A DNA stretch of 60,432 bases from Brevundimonas sp. UBA5866. GTDB lineage: Bacteria > Pseudomonadota > Alphaproteobacteria > Caulobacterales > Caulobacteraceae. Below are positions 16,640 through 25,232 of the stretch, piece after piece; the stretch's first letter is position 1, and each line of letters opens with the position of its first letter. The notes below the pieces were generated by a model. It saw only the letters and a list, made by a program, of their open reading frames with translations, was not told the DNA's origin and made no database searches. Location of the stretch: NCBI RefSeq assembly GCF_002432125.1, contig NZ_DJFS01000026.1:43568-103999 (forward strand), given 5' to 3'. A program made the translations under genes and the position numbers.

Positions 16640-17932
16640 ATGCGTATCACCTTCCGCCTGATGTTGGTGGCATCGGTCGCAGCCTGCACGCCTATGGTGC
16701 CGGCAATCGCCCCCGATTCCGTCCCCACGGCTCCGTCTGCTGAAACCCGCGCTCCGGTGGCCCCGCCGCCGGTCACGGCCCCTGCCACCCAGACCGACCT
16801 CTCAGGGGCGTATGATGCAGTGAGCTTTGAAGCCTGGCGTGAGGATTTCCTGAACCGTCACGGCGGTGAACGCCGGTGGGAATACGCCCGTGAACTGCAA
16901 GGCGTGACCCCCAACCCCAGCGTCATCCGACTGGACCGCAACCAGCCTGAATTTTCGCGTCCGGCAGGCAGTTACATCCAGAACGCGACCGCGCCGGCCC
17001 GAATCGCTATGGCCCGCCAGCGCGTGGACCGCGTGCCGTGGTCTGTTCCGCAACGATTCGGCGTGCCGACCGAAATCCTTCTGGGCATCTGGGCGCAGGA
17101 AAGTGCCTTTGGTCAGGTTCAGGGCGACTTTGACGTCATTCGCTCGCTGGCGACCCTCGCCTATGATGGGCGCCGCAGGGCGTGGGCGGAAGAACAGCTG
17201 AAGCATGCCCTCGACATCGTCGTCTCCGGCAAGCGCGACCGCGCCGGTCTTAAGGGCAGCTGGGCCGGTGCAATGGGCCAGACCCAGTTCATGCCCGACA
17301 ACTATCTGAAACTGGGCGTGGACCAGAATGAAGATGGCAAGGTCGATATCTGGGGATCGGATGCCGATGCCCTCGCCTCTGCGGCCAACCTGCTGGCACA
17401 GGCTGGCTGGAAGCGCGGTCAGGGCTGGGCCTATGAAGTCACCCTGCCCGCAGATTTTGACTACACCCAGGCCGAAGGTCCCAAGCACAAATGGTCCTAC
17501 TGGCAATCGCGCGGTGTACGCCTGACCAACGGCCAGCAACTGAATGCGGCCGAACTTGAGGAAGAAGCCACCATCCTGCTGCCCCAAGGCGCGCGGGGGC
17601 CGGTCTTCCTCGCCCTGCCGAACCATTATGTGATCCGCCGCTACAACAACTCGGTCAGCTATGCGCTGGCGATCGGCATGATTGCAGACGGTGTGATGGG
17701 CAAGCCCGGCCTGACGGCCAGCTGGCCCAATGACGGCCCGCTGACCCGCGAGCAGCGCATCGGCGCCCAGACCGCCCTGACAAAGATGGGATACGACACC
17801 CAGGGCGTGGACGGCGTTATCGGCTCCAACACCCGCGCGGCCCTGCGCCGCTGGCAGGCCGCCAATGGCCGCACCGCCGACGGCTATCTGACCGATGCCC
17901 TGGCGGAAGAACTTATCCGCCGCGCGCGCTAG
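16640..17932 (+). CDS. lytic murein transglycosylase lipoprotein (MltB type)
   Basis: A 430-residue envelope enzyme that cuts glycan strands of peptidoglycan with 1,6-anhydro product formation. The ATG at 16640 gives a short signal peptide with a lipobox-like ASVAACT. The SLT_2/MltB catalytic domain shows LGIWAQESAFGQVQGDFDV, with the catalytic Glu in QES, and AMGQTQFMPDNYL. A peptidoglycan-binding_1 domain ends the protein (MGYDTQGVDGVIGSNTRAALRRWQ). A GTG 36 nt upstream is possible but would bury the signal peptide. A terminator follows. Confidence 0.92.
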   Translation: MRITFRLMLVASVAACTPMVPAIAPDSVPTAPSAETRAPVAPPPVTAPATQTDLSGAYDAVSFEAWREDFLNRHGGERRWEYARELQGVTPNPSVIRLDRNQPEFSRPAGSYIQNATAPARIAMARQRVDRVPWSVPQRFGVPTEILLGIWAQESAFGQVQGDFDVIRSLATLAYDGRRRAWAEEQLKHALDIVVSGKRDRAGLKGSWAGAMGQTQFMPDNYLKLGVDQNEDGKVDIWGSDADALASAANLLAQAGWKRGQGWAYEVTLPADFDYTQAEGPKHKWSYWQSRGVRLTNGQQLNAAELEEEATILLPQGARGPVFLALPNHYVIRRYNNSVSYALAIGMIADGVMGKPGLTASWPNDGPLTREQRIGAQTALTKMGYDTQGVDGVIGSNTRAALRRWQAANGRTADGYLTDALAEELIRRAR

Positions 17933-17939
17933 ACCGATC

Positions 17940-17966
17940 AGGCCCGCCCTTTCCAGAGGCGGGCCT
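17940..17966 (+). terminator. terminator of the lytic transglycosylase gene
   Basis: Inverted repeat AGGCCCGCC / GGCGGGCCT with a 9-nt loop, followed by TTTTC on the plus strand, 8 nt after the stop codon. Confidence 0.85.
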
Positions 17967-18086
17967 TTTCGGTTCGGAGAGGGCAAGCTTGGCTATTAAA
18001 TAACATTAATATGCATAAGGTCAGGTAATCGAATACCTCTGTAAACAAGGCCGTATCCGTTTCGGTCTGAAACCACAGAGGACCCT

Positions 18087-19151
18087 ATGCCCAATCCGCA
18101 CCGTCCGCCGTTCAAGGCCATCGCTCTCGCCGGTTGTGCGGCGGCCATGCTGTTTGGCCACTCCGCACTGGCTCAGGTGCGCAATGTGGATGTGAGCATT
18201 CCGGCGGGTGACGCGGTTCTGGCGGGTACCCTCACCCTGCCCGAGGGCCAGCCCAAGGCCGCCATAGTGCTGGTTCAGGGCAACGGCCCGCATACCCGCG
18301 ACCAGATGATCTCCGGCGCGCGCAACATGGGCCTGCTGGCCGAGGCGCTGGCGGAAAGGGGCATCGCCACGGTGCGTATCGACAACTCCGGCGTGAGCCA
18401 GTCCACGGGCGAGCGCATCCGGCATTTCAAGCAGCGCATTCCCCAGATCGTTGCCGTGGTCGATCACATGGCCAGCCGCCCCGAGGTTCAGGGTCTGCCG
18501 CTGGGCATCCTCGGCCACTCCGAGGGCAGTATGATCGTCACCGAGGTCTGGACCCAGCGTGACGAACCGCTGGACTTCGTGGTGGTCATGGGGGCCGTGG
18601 GCCTTGACGGCCGGACGGTCTGGGTGGACCAGCAAGCCAATCCCGACCGCTGGACCGAGCATACGCCGCAGCAGCAAGCCGTCATCCGCGCCGCCTTCAA
18701 CAGCGTGGTCGATGCCTCCATTTCCGGCGACCGCGCCGCCGTCGAAGCCGCCGTCTGCAACCTGTTCAAGGAAGCAGGGGCGAGCGAAGAGGAAATCGCC
18801 GAAAACCTCGAAGGCTTTACCGACCGTATGGCCAGCCCCGAGATGCAGGTCTTCCTCGCCCACGACCCGATGCCGGTCTTTGCCAAGGTCACCGATCCGG
18901 TTCTGGCAGTCTGGGGCGGTATCGATCCGGCCACCTCGCCCGCGATCAACGTCCAGCCCTATATCGTGAACCGAAACCCCGCCTCGCGCCTGACGGTGTC
19001 GGTCCTGCCCGAAGAAGAGCATTTCTTCCTGTATGGCGAAGGTCTCGAACCGGGCGAACACAAGTTCGGCCAGATGAAGCTGTCGCCCCACCTGCCCAAC
19101 GCCATCAACCAGTGGCTGGATAACGAAATCGCGCTCGGCAAGGTCCAATAG
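18087..19151 (+). CDS. secreted alpha/beta hydrolase
   Basis: A 354-residue exported protein with a signal peptide ending near SALAQ. It has the alpha/beta-hydrolase pattern: an oxyanion-type VQGNGPHTRD, and the nucleophile elbow GHSEGS with Ser in the centre. An Asp (WGGIDPATS) and a His (EEEHFF) later are candidates for the rest of the triad. It resembles periplasmic esterase/peptidase-like hydrolases; substrate unknown. GAGG lies 6 nt before the ATG. A TTAA-N6-TTAA motif sits in the promoter region at about 17996-18009. Confidence 0.82.
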   Translation: MPNPHRPPFKAIALAGCAAAMLFGHSALAQVRNVDVSIPAGDAVLAGTLTLPEGQPKAAIVLVQGNGPHTRDQMISGARNMGLLAEALAERGIATVRIDNSGVSQSTGERIRHFKQRIPQIVAVVDHMASRPEVQGLPLGILGHSEGSMIVTEVWTQRDEPLDFVVVMGAVGLDGRTVWVDQQANPDRWTEHTPQQQAVIRAAFNSVVDASISGDRAAVEAAVCNLFKEAGASEEEIAENLEGFTDRMASPEMQVFLAHDPMPVFAKVTDPVLAVWGGIDPATSPAINVQPYIVNRNPASRLTVSVLPEEEHFFLYGEGLEPGEHKFGQMKLSPHLPNAINQWLDNEIALGKVQ

Positions 19152-19187
19152 AGCACGGCACCGACTTGAGCCGGGCGCGACAGAAAA

Positions 19188-19211
19188 AGCCCCGCAGTTT
19201 CCTGCGGGGCT
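19188..19211 (-). terminator. bidirectional-looking terminator between hydrolase and cold-shock genes
   Basis: Perfect 10-bp stem AGCCCCGCAG / CTGCGGGGCT with a 4-nt loop. On the minus strand it is followed by TTTTT. It ends the cold-shock transcript and may also stop the convergent hydrolase transcript. Confidence 0.85.
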
Positions 19212-19219
19212 CTTCCTGA

Positions 19220-19260
19220 ACTATTGCCCGACCGAACGGCACCGGACGGTCTGCAATAGT
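19220..19260 (-). other. long stem-loop in the 3' region of the cold-shock gene
   Basis: Outer arms ACTATTGC / GCAATAGT (8 bp) and inner arms GACCG / CGGTC, with no T run, located between the cold-shock stop codon and the terminator. It could be a 3' UTR stability element or a small RNA part. Seen directly in sequence; function is inference. Confidence 0.4.
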
Positions 19261-19273
19261 CGAGACTTGTAGC

Positions 19274-19483
19274 TTAGGCCGCTTGCAGCGAGCCGGCCGA
19301 GGTCTTGCCCGAGCGCTGGTCGCGCTCCAGCTCGTAAGACACGGCTTGGCCTTCGCTCAGACCGTGCATGCCTGCACGTTCGAGAGCCGAGGCGTGAACG
19401 AACACGTCACCGCCGCCTTGGTCCGGAGCAATAAAGCCAAAACCTTTAGTGGAGTTATACCACTTAACAATACCAGTAGCCAT
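19274..19483 (-). CDS. cold-shock protein (CspA family)
   Basis: A 69-residue single cold-shock domain protein that binds single-stranded nucleic acid. RNP1 KGFGFIAPD and RNP2 DVFVHASAL are intact. The ATG at 19483 gives MATGIVKWYNSTKGFG with GGAGGT 8 nt upstream; an ATG 6 nt earlier is too close to the SD. The upstream stretch 19484-19720 on this strand is AT-rich and gene-free, which fits a long cold-shock-type 5' leader (inference). Confidence 0.95.
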   Translation of the reverse strand: MATGIVKWYNSTKGFGFIAPDQGGGDVFVHASALERAGMHGLSEGQAVSYELERDQRSGKTSAGSLQAA

Positions 19484-19720
19484 TTCCATGACCTCCGTAA
19501 AAGTGACCCCTTGGAAAAGTCCTAAGGGCAGTCGGGTCTATGGAAACGGAAGATCTCAATGCGTTGCATAAAAGATAGAGCGTTGCGCAGAGATATTCGA
19601 CACAATCCTTGTACGCTCCCTATTTTCAGAAAGATAGAATTATTTGAAAATATTTATCGGGCTACGCCTCAAGATTATTTCTCGGCCCTGAAATATTTGA
19701 ACGATTATCTGCAAATAAAA

Positions 19721-19744
19721 AGCCCCGCATCGGTGTGCGGGGCT
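19721..19744. terminator. hairpin terminator downstream of the Ivy-like gene
   Basis: Inverted repeat AGCCCCGCA / TGCGGGGCT with a 6-nt loop. AAAA on the left gives a T run on the minus strand, which fits termination of the Ivy-like gene that ends at 19773. Confidence 0.8.
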
Positions 19745-19772
19745 TTGAATTAGGTGACCTGAACCTGACGGA

Positions 19773-20240
19773 TCAGCAGCTGGTCGCGCCCGTCTTGTCG
19801 GCCAAGAAGAAGCGCAGGCAGCGCAGTTCCTCGCCATTGGCCGCACCCAGAATGCGCTGCGAGCTGTTGCCATTCGACAGGTTGAACTCGCCATAGCCAA
19901 AAATGCGCGACTGGTCCGGTGCCATCAGGAAGACGACGCGGCTTTCGTCACAGGCAGGCTCGCCGTTCGCACAGGCATAGCCCTTGAGATAGGACTTATC
20001 GCCCAGCGTCACCGGAACCAGCGGGCCGCTGGTCACAGCCAGCGTCGGGATCCATTCATGCCCCTCTTCCGCGCGGCGCTCGGCATAGCCCTTCCAGGTC
20101 TCCATCGCCTGCGGATATTCCGCAGCCATCACCTCACCGAGGGTCTTTTGGGCCTTGGCCTCGGGGGCTGCCCCTTCGGGAGCCTTGCAGGCGGCCAGAG
20201 CCAGAACGCCAGCCACGACCACCATTGCCTGATAACGCAT
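19773..20240 (-). CDS. Ivy-like lysozyme-inhibitor family lipoprotein
   Basis: A 155-residue protein with a signal peptide and lipobox (LALAAC). The C-terminal half, KSYLKGYACANGEPACDESRVV, resembles the Ivy lysozyme-inhibitor fold, in which a Cys-flanked loop (CKPHDC in E. coli) enters the lysozyme active site. Here the loop between the cysteines is CANGEPAC, which lacks the His of classical Ivy, so inhibition of C-type lysozyme is not assured. A monocistronic unit with its own terminator. Confidence 0.6.
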   Translation of the reverse strand: MRYQAMVVVAGVLALAACKAPEGAAPEAKAQKTLGEVMAAEYPQAMETWKGYAERRAEEGHEWIPTLAVTSGPLVPVTLGDKSYLKGYACANGEPACDESRVVFLMAPDQSRIFGYGEFNLSNGNSSQRILGAANGEELRCLRFFLADKTGATSC

Positions 20241-20326
20241 CGAATACCTCCATCCCAGATTTCACGCGGAATGAAGCATTCACAGCCATCACGGGATATC
20301 CCGCAGACATGGGAGCCCTAAAGAAA

Positions 20327-20354
20327 ACGGCGCGACGATGATCCGCCGCGCCGT
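20327..20354 (-). terminator. cysS terminator
   Basis: Inverted repeat ACGGCGCG / CGCGCCGT with a 12-nt loop. The minus strand continues as TTTTCTTT. It lies 28 nt beyond the cysS stop codon. Confidence 0.75.
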
Positions 20355-20381
20355 ATCTATCTCAGGCCAGGGCCGTGAGCC

Positions 20382-21833
20382 TTAGCTCTTCATGCGCCAC
20401 GTCGCGCCGGTCGGGCCGTCCATCACCACGACATTCAGTTCGTTCAGGCGGTCGCGGATGCGGTCGGCCTCGGCCCAGTTCTTTTCGGCGCGGGCGGCGG
20501 CGCGTTGCTCCAGCAGGGCTTCGACTTCCGTCTTCAGGTCGTCGTCGCCGCCGGTGAACCACTGCTCCGGCGTCATGGCCAGCACGCCCAGCAGGTCCGC
20601 ACCTTCGCGCAGGGTCCAGCGGGCCATGGCCACATCGTTGATGTCAGCCTCGGCATCGTTCAGCAGATCGCGCAGGGCATTGCCGAGGGCGAACAGCTGG
20701 GCGATGGCACCCGGCGTGTTCAGGTCGTCTTCCAGCGCGTCGAGCAGCGGGTTCAGCTCCTGCTCGGCCAGCTCCATCTCCGCCTCTTCCAGCGAGGCAT
20801 AGTCAAAGTCGCCCAGCTTGGCGTCAGCATCGCGCAGCACGCCGTACAGACGGTCGAGGTTCTTGCGCGACTGTTCCAGCAGGTTCTGGTTCCAGTCCAG
20901 CGGCTGACGGTAGTGGGCGCTCAGCAGGGCCCAGCGCACCACCTCGCCCGGCATGGCCTTCACAAGGTTGTTCAGCAGCAGGACGTTGCCAATCGACTTG
21001 GACATCTTCTCGGCGTCCACCGTCAGGAAGCCGTTGTGCATCCAGTAGCGGGCATATTCGTCATGCGCGTGGTCGGCATGGGCGTGACCGTGGGCGCAGA
21101 CGCCCTGTGCTATCTCGTTCTCGTGGTGCGGGAAGGCCAGATCGATGCCGCCACCGTGAATGTCGATCGGCAGGCCGAGGTTCTTCTCGATCATGGCCGA
21201 GCATTCGATGTGCCAGCCGGGGCGACCCCCCCCCCACGGCGATGGCCACGACGGCTCGTCTTTCTTGGACGGCTTCCACAGCACGAAGTCGTGCGGGTTC
21301 TTCTTGTACGGCGCCACTTCGACGCGGGCACCGGCGATCATGTCATCCAGATTGCGGCCCGAAAGAGCGCCGTACGACGGATAGGACGACACGTCGAACA
21401 GCACATGGCCCTCGGCGGCATAGGCACAGCCGGAATCAATAATGGCCTGAATCTGCTGGATGATCGCATCCATGTGGTCGGTCACGTGCGGCGCGATATC
21501 GGGCGGCGACACGTTCAGCAGCGCCATGTCCGACAGATAGGCCGCTTCATAGCGGCTGGTGATCTCGCCGATCGGCACGCCTTCCTTGGCGGCCTTGGCG
21601 TTGATCTTGTCGTCCACGTCGGTGACGTTGCGGGCATAGATCACCTTGTCCGCGCCATAGGTCTTTCGCAGCAGGCGGGTCAGGACGTCGAACACCACCG
21701 GCGGGCGGGCATTGCCGATGTGGGCATAGTCATAGACGGTCGGGCCACAGACATAGAGTGTCACCCGGTTCGCATCGCGCGGTTCGAACAGGCGCTTTTC
21801 ACGGCGCAGGGTGTCATAGATATGCAGGGCCAT
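20382..21833 (-). CDS. cysS: cysteine-tRNA ligase
   Basis: A 483-residue class I aminoacyl-tRNA synthetase that charges tRNA-Cys. It has YVCGPTVYDYAHIGNAR (HIGH signature plus the first zinc Cys), GWHIECSAM (second zinc Cys), FPHHENEIAQ, and KMSKSIGN. Length is normal. The coding sequence contains a run of ten C on the plus strand (G10 in the gene) at 21226-21235, encoding part of WGGGRPG. The frame is intact through the run. Confidence 0.97.
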   Translation of the reverse strand: MALHIYDTLRREKRLFEPRDANRVTLYVCGPTVYDYAHIGNARPPVVFDVLTRLLRKTYGADKVIYARNVTDVDDKINAKAAKEGVPIGEITSRYEAAYLSDMALLNVSPPDIAPHVTDHMDAIIQQIQAIIDSGCAYAAEGHVLFDVSSYPSYGALSGRNLDDMIAGARVEVAPYKKNPHDFVLWKPSKKDEPSWPSPWGGGRPGWHIECSAMIEKNLGLPIDIHGGGIDLAFPHHENEIAQGVCAHGHAHADHAHDEYARYWMHNGFLTVDAEKMSKSIGNVLLLNNLVKAMPGEVVRWALLSAHYRQPLDWNQNLLEQSRKNLDRLYGVLRDADAKLGDFDYASLEEAEMELAEQELNPLLDALEDDLNTPGAIAQLFALGNALRDLLNDAEADINDVAMARWTLREGADLLGVLAMTPEQWFTGGDDDLKTEVEALLEQRAAARAEKNWAEADRIRDRLNELNVVVMDGPTGATWRMKS

Positions 21834-21990
21834 TAGTCGTAAAGTCTTTTGCGAGTTTTCTTGCAGGACGCGCCATACGTCCCATATAGCGAGCCTGATA
21901 AACAGTCCGCGCGCCCTGATAAACCTTTTGGGGTGCGTTAGTCGCCTTTATTCACGGGACGGACCGCCGTCCCACTCGGAAACAATCTTC

Positions 21991-22605
21991 ATGACCACGC
22001 CCGCCAAGCCCGTTCTCGCCGCCAACGAAGGTGCTGTTGTGCGCCCCAGCCGCGAACAGGCGCTGGAGGCTGTGCGTACCCTGATCGCATGGGCCGGTGA
22101 CAACCCCGACCGTCCGGGTCTGGTCGATACGCCCAAGCGCGTGGTCGATGCCTATGGCGAGTGGTTCGACGGTTATGACGCCGACGCCTCCAAGGAACTG
22201 TCGCGCACCTTCGAGGACGTGACCGGCTATGACGACATGGTCATCCTCAAGGAGATCGAAGTCGAGAGCCACTGCGAGCACCACCTCGCCCCCTTCCTCG
22301 GCAAGGCGTGGGTTGCCTATATTCCGGGTGAAAAGGTCGTCGGCATTTCCAAGCTGGCCCGCGTGGTCGAGATCTTCGCACGCCGCCTGCAAAATCAGGA
22401 AACCCTGACCAACGACATCATCGAAGCCATCGAAGAGCATCTGCAACCCAAGGGTGTGGCAGTGATGGTCGATGCGGCACACCAGTGCATGACCACCCGT
22501 GGCGTGCATCACCGCCATGTCACAACCGTGACCACCCGTTTCACCGGCGTGTTCAAACAGGACAATGCGCTGGTCGAGCGATTCCTTAAGCTGGCCAAAG
22601 GCTGA
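21991..22605 (+). CDS. folE: GTP cyclohydrolase I
   Basis: A 204-residue enzyme for the first step of tetrahydrofolate synthesis, GTP to dihydroneopterin triphosphate. The zinc and active-site residues are visible in SHCEHHLAPFLG and HQCMTTRGVHH, with YIPGEKVVGISKLARVVE between them. The ATG at 21991 starts MTTPAKPVL; an in-frame extension upstream to 21928 has no family similarity. The 157 bp between cysS and folE starts holds both divergent promoters. Confidence 0.96.
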   Translation: MTTPAKPVLAANEGAVVRPSREQALEAVRTLIAWAGDNPDRPGLVDTPKRVVDAYGEWFDGYDADASKELSRTFEDVTGYDDMVILKEIEVESHCEHHLAPFLGKAWVAYIPGEKVVGISKLARVVEIFARRLQNQETLTNDIIEAIEEHLQPKGVAVMVDAAHQCMTTRGVHHRHVTTVTTRFTGVFKQDNALVERFLKLAKG

Positions 22606-22828
22606 TTTCAGCCCCTTAAAATTCAATAACGGAGTTATGCAAGATTGTTCGGGGGGATGAATTCGTCCGCTGTGCGAAGTTTGACCCCCTAAATTCGCAA
22701 GCTTATTTCGTCCTGTGACGTTTTGGATCGCATGACGGGTTTACAAGCCGTCAATCCGACGCCAAGACATATCCAGACTTTCAGTGCAGCCCGTCCCAGT
22801 GGTCGGGCCATGATGAGGACGAGATCGC

Positions 22829-23257
22829 ATGGGTGCGAAGCTTGGTGGCGGTGGCAAGGGCGCTTCTCAGAATTCTGAGATCAACGTTACCCCGTTCGTG
22901 GATATTATGCTGGTTCTGCTGATCATCTTCATGGTCGCGGCACCGATGGCTACCGTTTCGATCAAGCTGGACCTGCCGCCGGCAGTGCCTTCGGCTTCGA
23001 ACGAAAAGCCGAAAGAACCGGTTTACGTCTCCATCCAGAACGGTGGTGACCTGTACATCGCAGACAAGAAGACCTCGCTGGCCACTCTGGCTGCTGACGT
23101 CTGCGCCGCACAAGGCGCTGTCGCTGACTGCCGTGAAGAGCGCGTTTTCGTGCGCGCCCAGGCTGACGTGACCTACAACGAGTTCATGGAAGTGATGAAC
23201 ACCCTGCAGGAAAACGGCATGTTCAAGGTCGGCCTGCTGAACGAAGACATCGAATAG
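22829..23257 (+). CDS. exbD: ExbD/TolR family biopolymer transport protein
   Basis: A 142-residue protein with one N-terminal membrane helix (VDIMLVLLIIFMVAAPMATV) carrying the conserved Asp of NVTPFVDIMLVLL, needed for proton-driven energy transfer to TonB. The periplasmic domain has a Cys pair (VCAAQ and DCREE). No exbB or tonB gene is adjacent on either side, so this is a stand-alone copy. It follows a 223-bp non-coding stretch and ends in a UUCG-loop terminator. Confidence 0.9.
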   Translation: MGAKLGGGGKGASQNSEINVTPFVDIMLVLLIIFMVAAPMATVSIKLDLPPAVPSASNEKPKEPVYVSIQNGGDLYIADKKTSLATLAADVCAAQGAVADCREERVFVRAQADVTYNEFMEVMNTLQENGMFKVGLLNEDIE

Positions 23258-23283
23258 TCTTCGGCTTCATCGCCTAAAGGATC

Positions 23284-23315
23284 AAAGGGCTGCATCTTCG
23301 GATGCGGCCCTTTTT
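23284..23315 (+). terminator. exbD terminator
   Basis: Stem AAAGGGCTGCATC / GATGCGGCCCTTT with a UUCG tetraloop (23297-23300), one mismatch, followed by TTTTT. Confidence 0.9.
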
Positions 23316-23399
23316 CTTTGGCCGAACACTACCTTGGCACTTGCGCCACGGCCAAGTTCATCCCCCAATAGCGCAACAGTATCCTGAGGGGGATGACAG

Positions 23400-25232
23400 A
23401 TGCGCCGCCGTACCTTCCTGACCGCCCTGCCCGCTGGTGCCGCATTGGCCGGCAGCCTGCCCGCCCGCGCCAGCGCTGCACAGAGTACTCCGCCCGCCCC
23501 GCGCAGTCGTCCTGCCCCCACAGCTCCCGATCAGGTTGTCGGCATAGGCGACCGGATTACAGGGCCGAAGTTTGTTGGCCGCTCGACCGTCTGGGGCCAG
23601 CATGGCGCGGCGGCGACCGCCCACCCGATCGCCACCCTTATCGGCATAGAGACGCTGAAGCGCGGCGGATCGGCCATTGATGCCGCCATCGCGATCAATG
23701 CGGCGCTGGGCTTCCTTGAGCCGACAGGCAACGGCATCGGCGGCGACGCCTTTGGCATGTTGTGGGACCCGAAACAGGGCAAGGTCGTGGGCTTCAACGG
23801 CTCTGGACCCTCGCCCCGCCTACTGGGGCTGGAAACGGTCCGCAGCCGCACCAACAATGGCCTGCTGCCGAAATACGGCGCGGTGACCGTCAACGTGCCC
23901 GGTACGGTTGATGCGTGGTGGAGCGCCCACCAGAAATACGGAAAGCTGCCTTGGAAGGACGTGCTGCTGCCGGTGGCCGAGCTGTGCGAACAGGGCGTGC
24001 CGGTGCCGCAGGTCATCGCCTATTACCTCGAACGCAACATGGGCATTTTCGAGCGCAATACTTCGATCATCGAGGAGCACGACAACCGCCGCAAACTGTA
24101 TGCCCCGAACGGCAGCACGGCCATGACGGGCCAGATTTTCGCCAATCCGGACCTTGGCCGCACCCTGCGCCTGATCGCCGAGGGCGGGCGCGATGCCTTC
24201 TATAACGGCCCGATTGCCGATGCCATCGAGCGCTATTTCCGCCGCATCGGCGGCTGGATGACCAAGGCCGATCTGAACGCGCACCAGACCGAATGGGTCG
24301 AGCCGATCCGCACCAACTATCGCGGCGTGGACGTCTACGGCCTTGGCCCGAACACCCAAGGGCTATCGACCAACCAGATTCTGAACATCTGCGAACAGTT
24401 CGACCTGAAGGGCATGGGCTTCCAGTCGGCGGCCTCCATCCACCATCAGGCCGAGGCCAAGCGTCTGGCGTTCGAGGACCGCGCCAAATGGTTCGCCGAC
24501 GCCCGTTTCAGCCAAACGCCCGTCGAATGGCTGAACTCCAAGGCCTATGCCGCCGAGCGCGCCCGCCTGATCAATCCGAACCGCGTGATGGACCGCGTCT
24601 TCCCCGGCGATGCCCCGACGCAGGGCGACACCACCTATTTCAGCGTCGCCGACAGCGACGGCATGATGGTCAGCTGGATCCAGTCCAACTATCGCGGCAT
24701 GGGCTGCGGTCTGGTGGCCGATGACGGCGCGGGCCGCACTCTGGGCTTCATGTTCCAGAACCGCGGCGAGATGTTCGCCACCACCGACGGCCATCCCAAC
24801 ATCTATGCCCCCGGCAAACGCCCCTTCCACACCATCATTCCGGGCTTTGCCTGCAAGGATGGCAAGCCGTGGATGGCCTATGGCGTCATGGGCGGCGGTA
24901 TGCAGCCGCAAGGACAGGCCCAGATCATCATCAACATGGTCGACTATGGCCTCGCCCCACAGGAAGCAGGCGATGCGCCGCGCTGGCAGCACTATGGCAC
25001 CACCGAGCCGACCGGAGAGCCCGCCACCGCTGGCTCCGGCAAGCTACATCTGGAAAGCGGCGTCCCCGCCGCCACCAAGGCCCGCCTGACCGAAATGGGC
25101 TGGAGCCTCGGTGAACCCGACGGCGGCTTCGGCGGCTACCAGAACGTCATGATGCAGCAAAACCCCGACGGCCGCTGGACGTATGGAGCCGCGTCAGAGA
25201 TGCGTAAAGACGGGTTGGCGTTGGCGTATTGA
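23400..25232 (+). CDS. gamma-glutamyltransferase family protein, Tat-exported
   Basis: A 610-residue Ntn-hydrolase of the gamma-glutamyltranspeptidase family, which transfers or hydrolyses gamma-glutamyl groups. The N-terminus MRRRTFLTALPAGAALAGS is a twin-arginine signal. The expected autocleavage and nucleophile site is T411 in GDTTYFSVAD. The glycine-rich YGVMGGGMQPQGQAQ follows. It resembles YwrD-type members more than E. coli GGT, so substrate preference may differ. GGGGG lies 8 nt before the ATG. The stop overlaps the next start as TTGA. Confidence 0.88.
   Translation: MRRRTFLTALPAGAALAGSLPARASAAQSTPPAPRSRPAPTAPDQVVGIGDRITGPKFVGRSTVWGQHGAAATAHPIATLIGIETLKRGGSAIDAAIAINAALGFLEPTGNGIGGDAFGMLWDPKQGKVVGFNGSGPSPRLLGLETVRSRTNNGLLPKYGAVTVNVPGTVDAWWSAHQKYGKLPWKDVLLPVAELCEQGVPVPQVIAYYLERNMGIFERNTSIIEEHDNRRKLYAPNGSTAMTGQIFANPDLGRTLRLIAEGGRDAFYNGPIADAIERYFRRIGGWMTKADLNAHQTEWVEPIRTNYRGVDVYGLGPNTQGLSTNQILNICEQFDLKGMGFQSAASIHHQAEAKRLAFEDRAKWFADARFSQTPVEWLNSKAYAAERARLINPNRVMDRVFPGDAPTQGDTTYFSVADSDGMMVSWIQSNYRGMGCGLVADDGAGRTLGFMFQNRGEMFATTDGHPNIYAPGKRPFHTIIPGFACKDGKPWMAYGVMGGGMQPQGQAQIIINMVDYGLAPQEAGDAPRWQHYGTTEPTGEPATAGSGKLHLESGVPAATKARLTEMGWSLGEPDGGFGGYQNVMMQQNPDGRWTYGAASEMRKDGLALAY

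Noticed and set aside
19559..19753. A 64-codon plus-strand frame in the AT-rich region
   Set aside because: It has no SD, runs into a terminator hairpin and is not supported by any motif; the region is better explained as the leader of the cold-shock gene.
21226..21235. Frameshift in cysS at the homopolymer
   Set aside because: The frame remains open and the family motifs continue on both sides, so the gene is intact as given.
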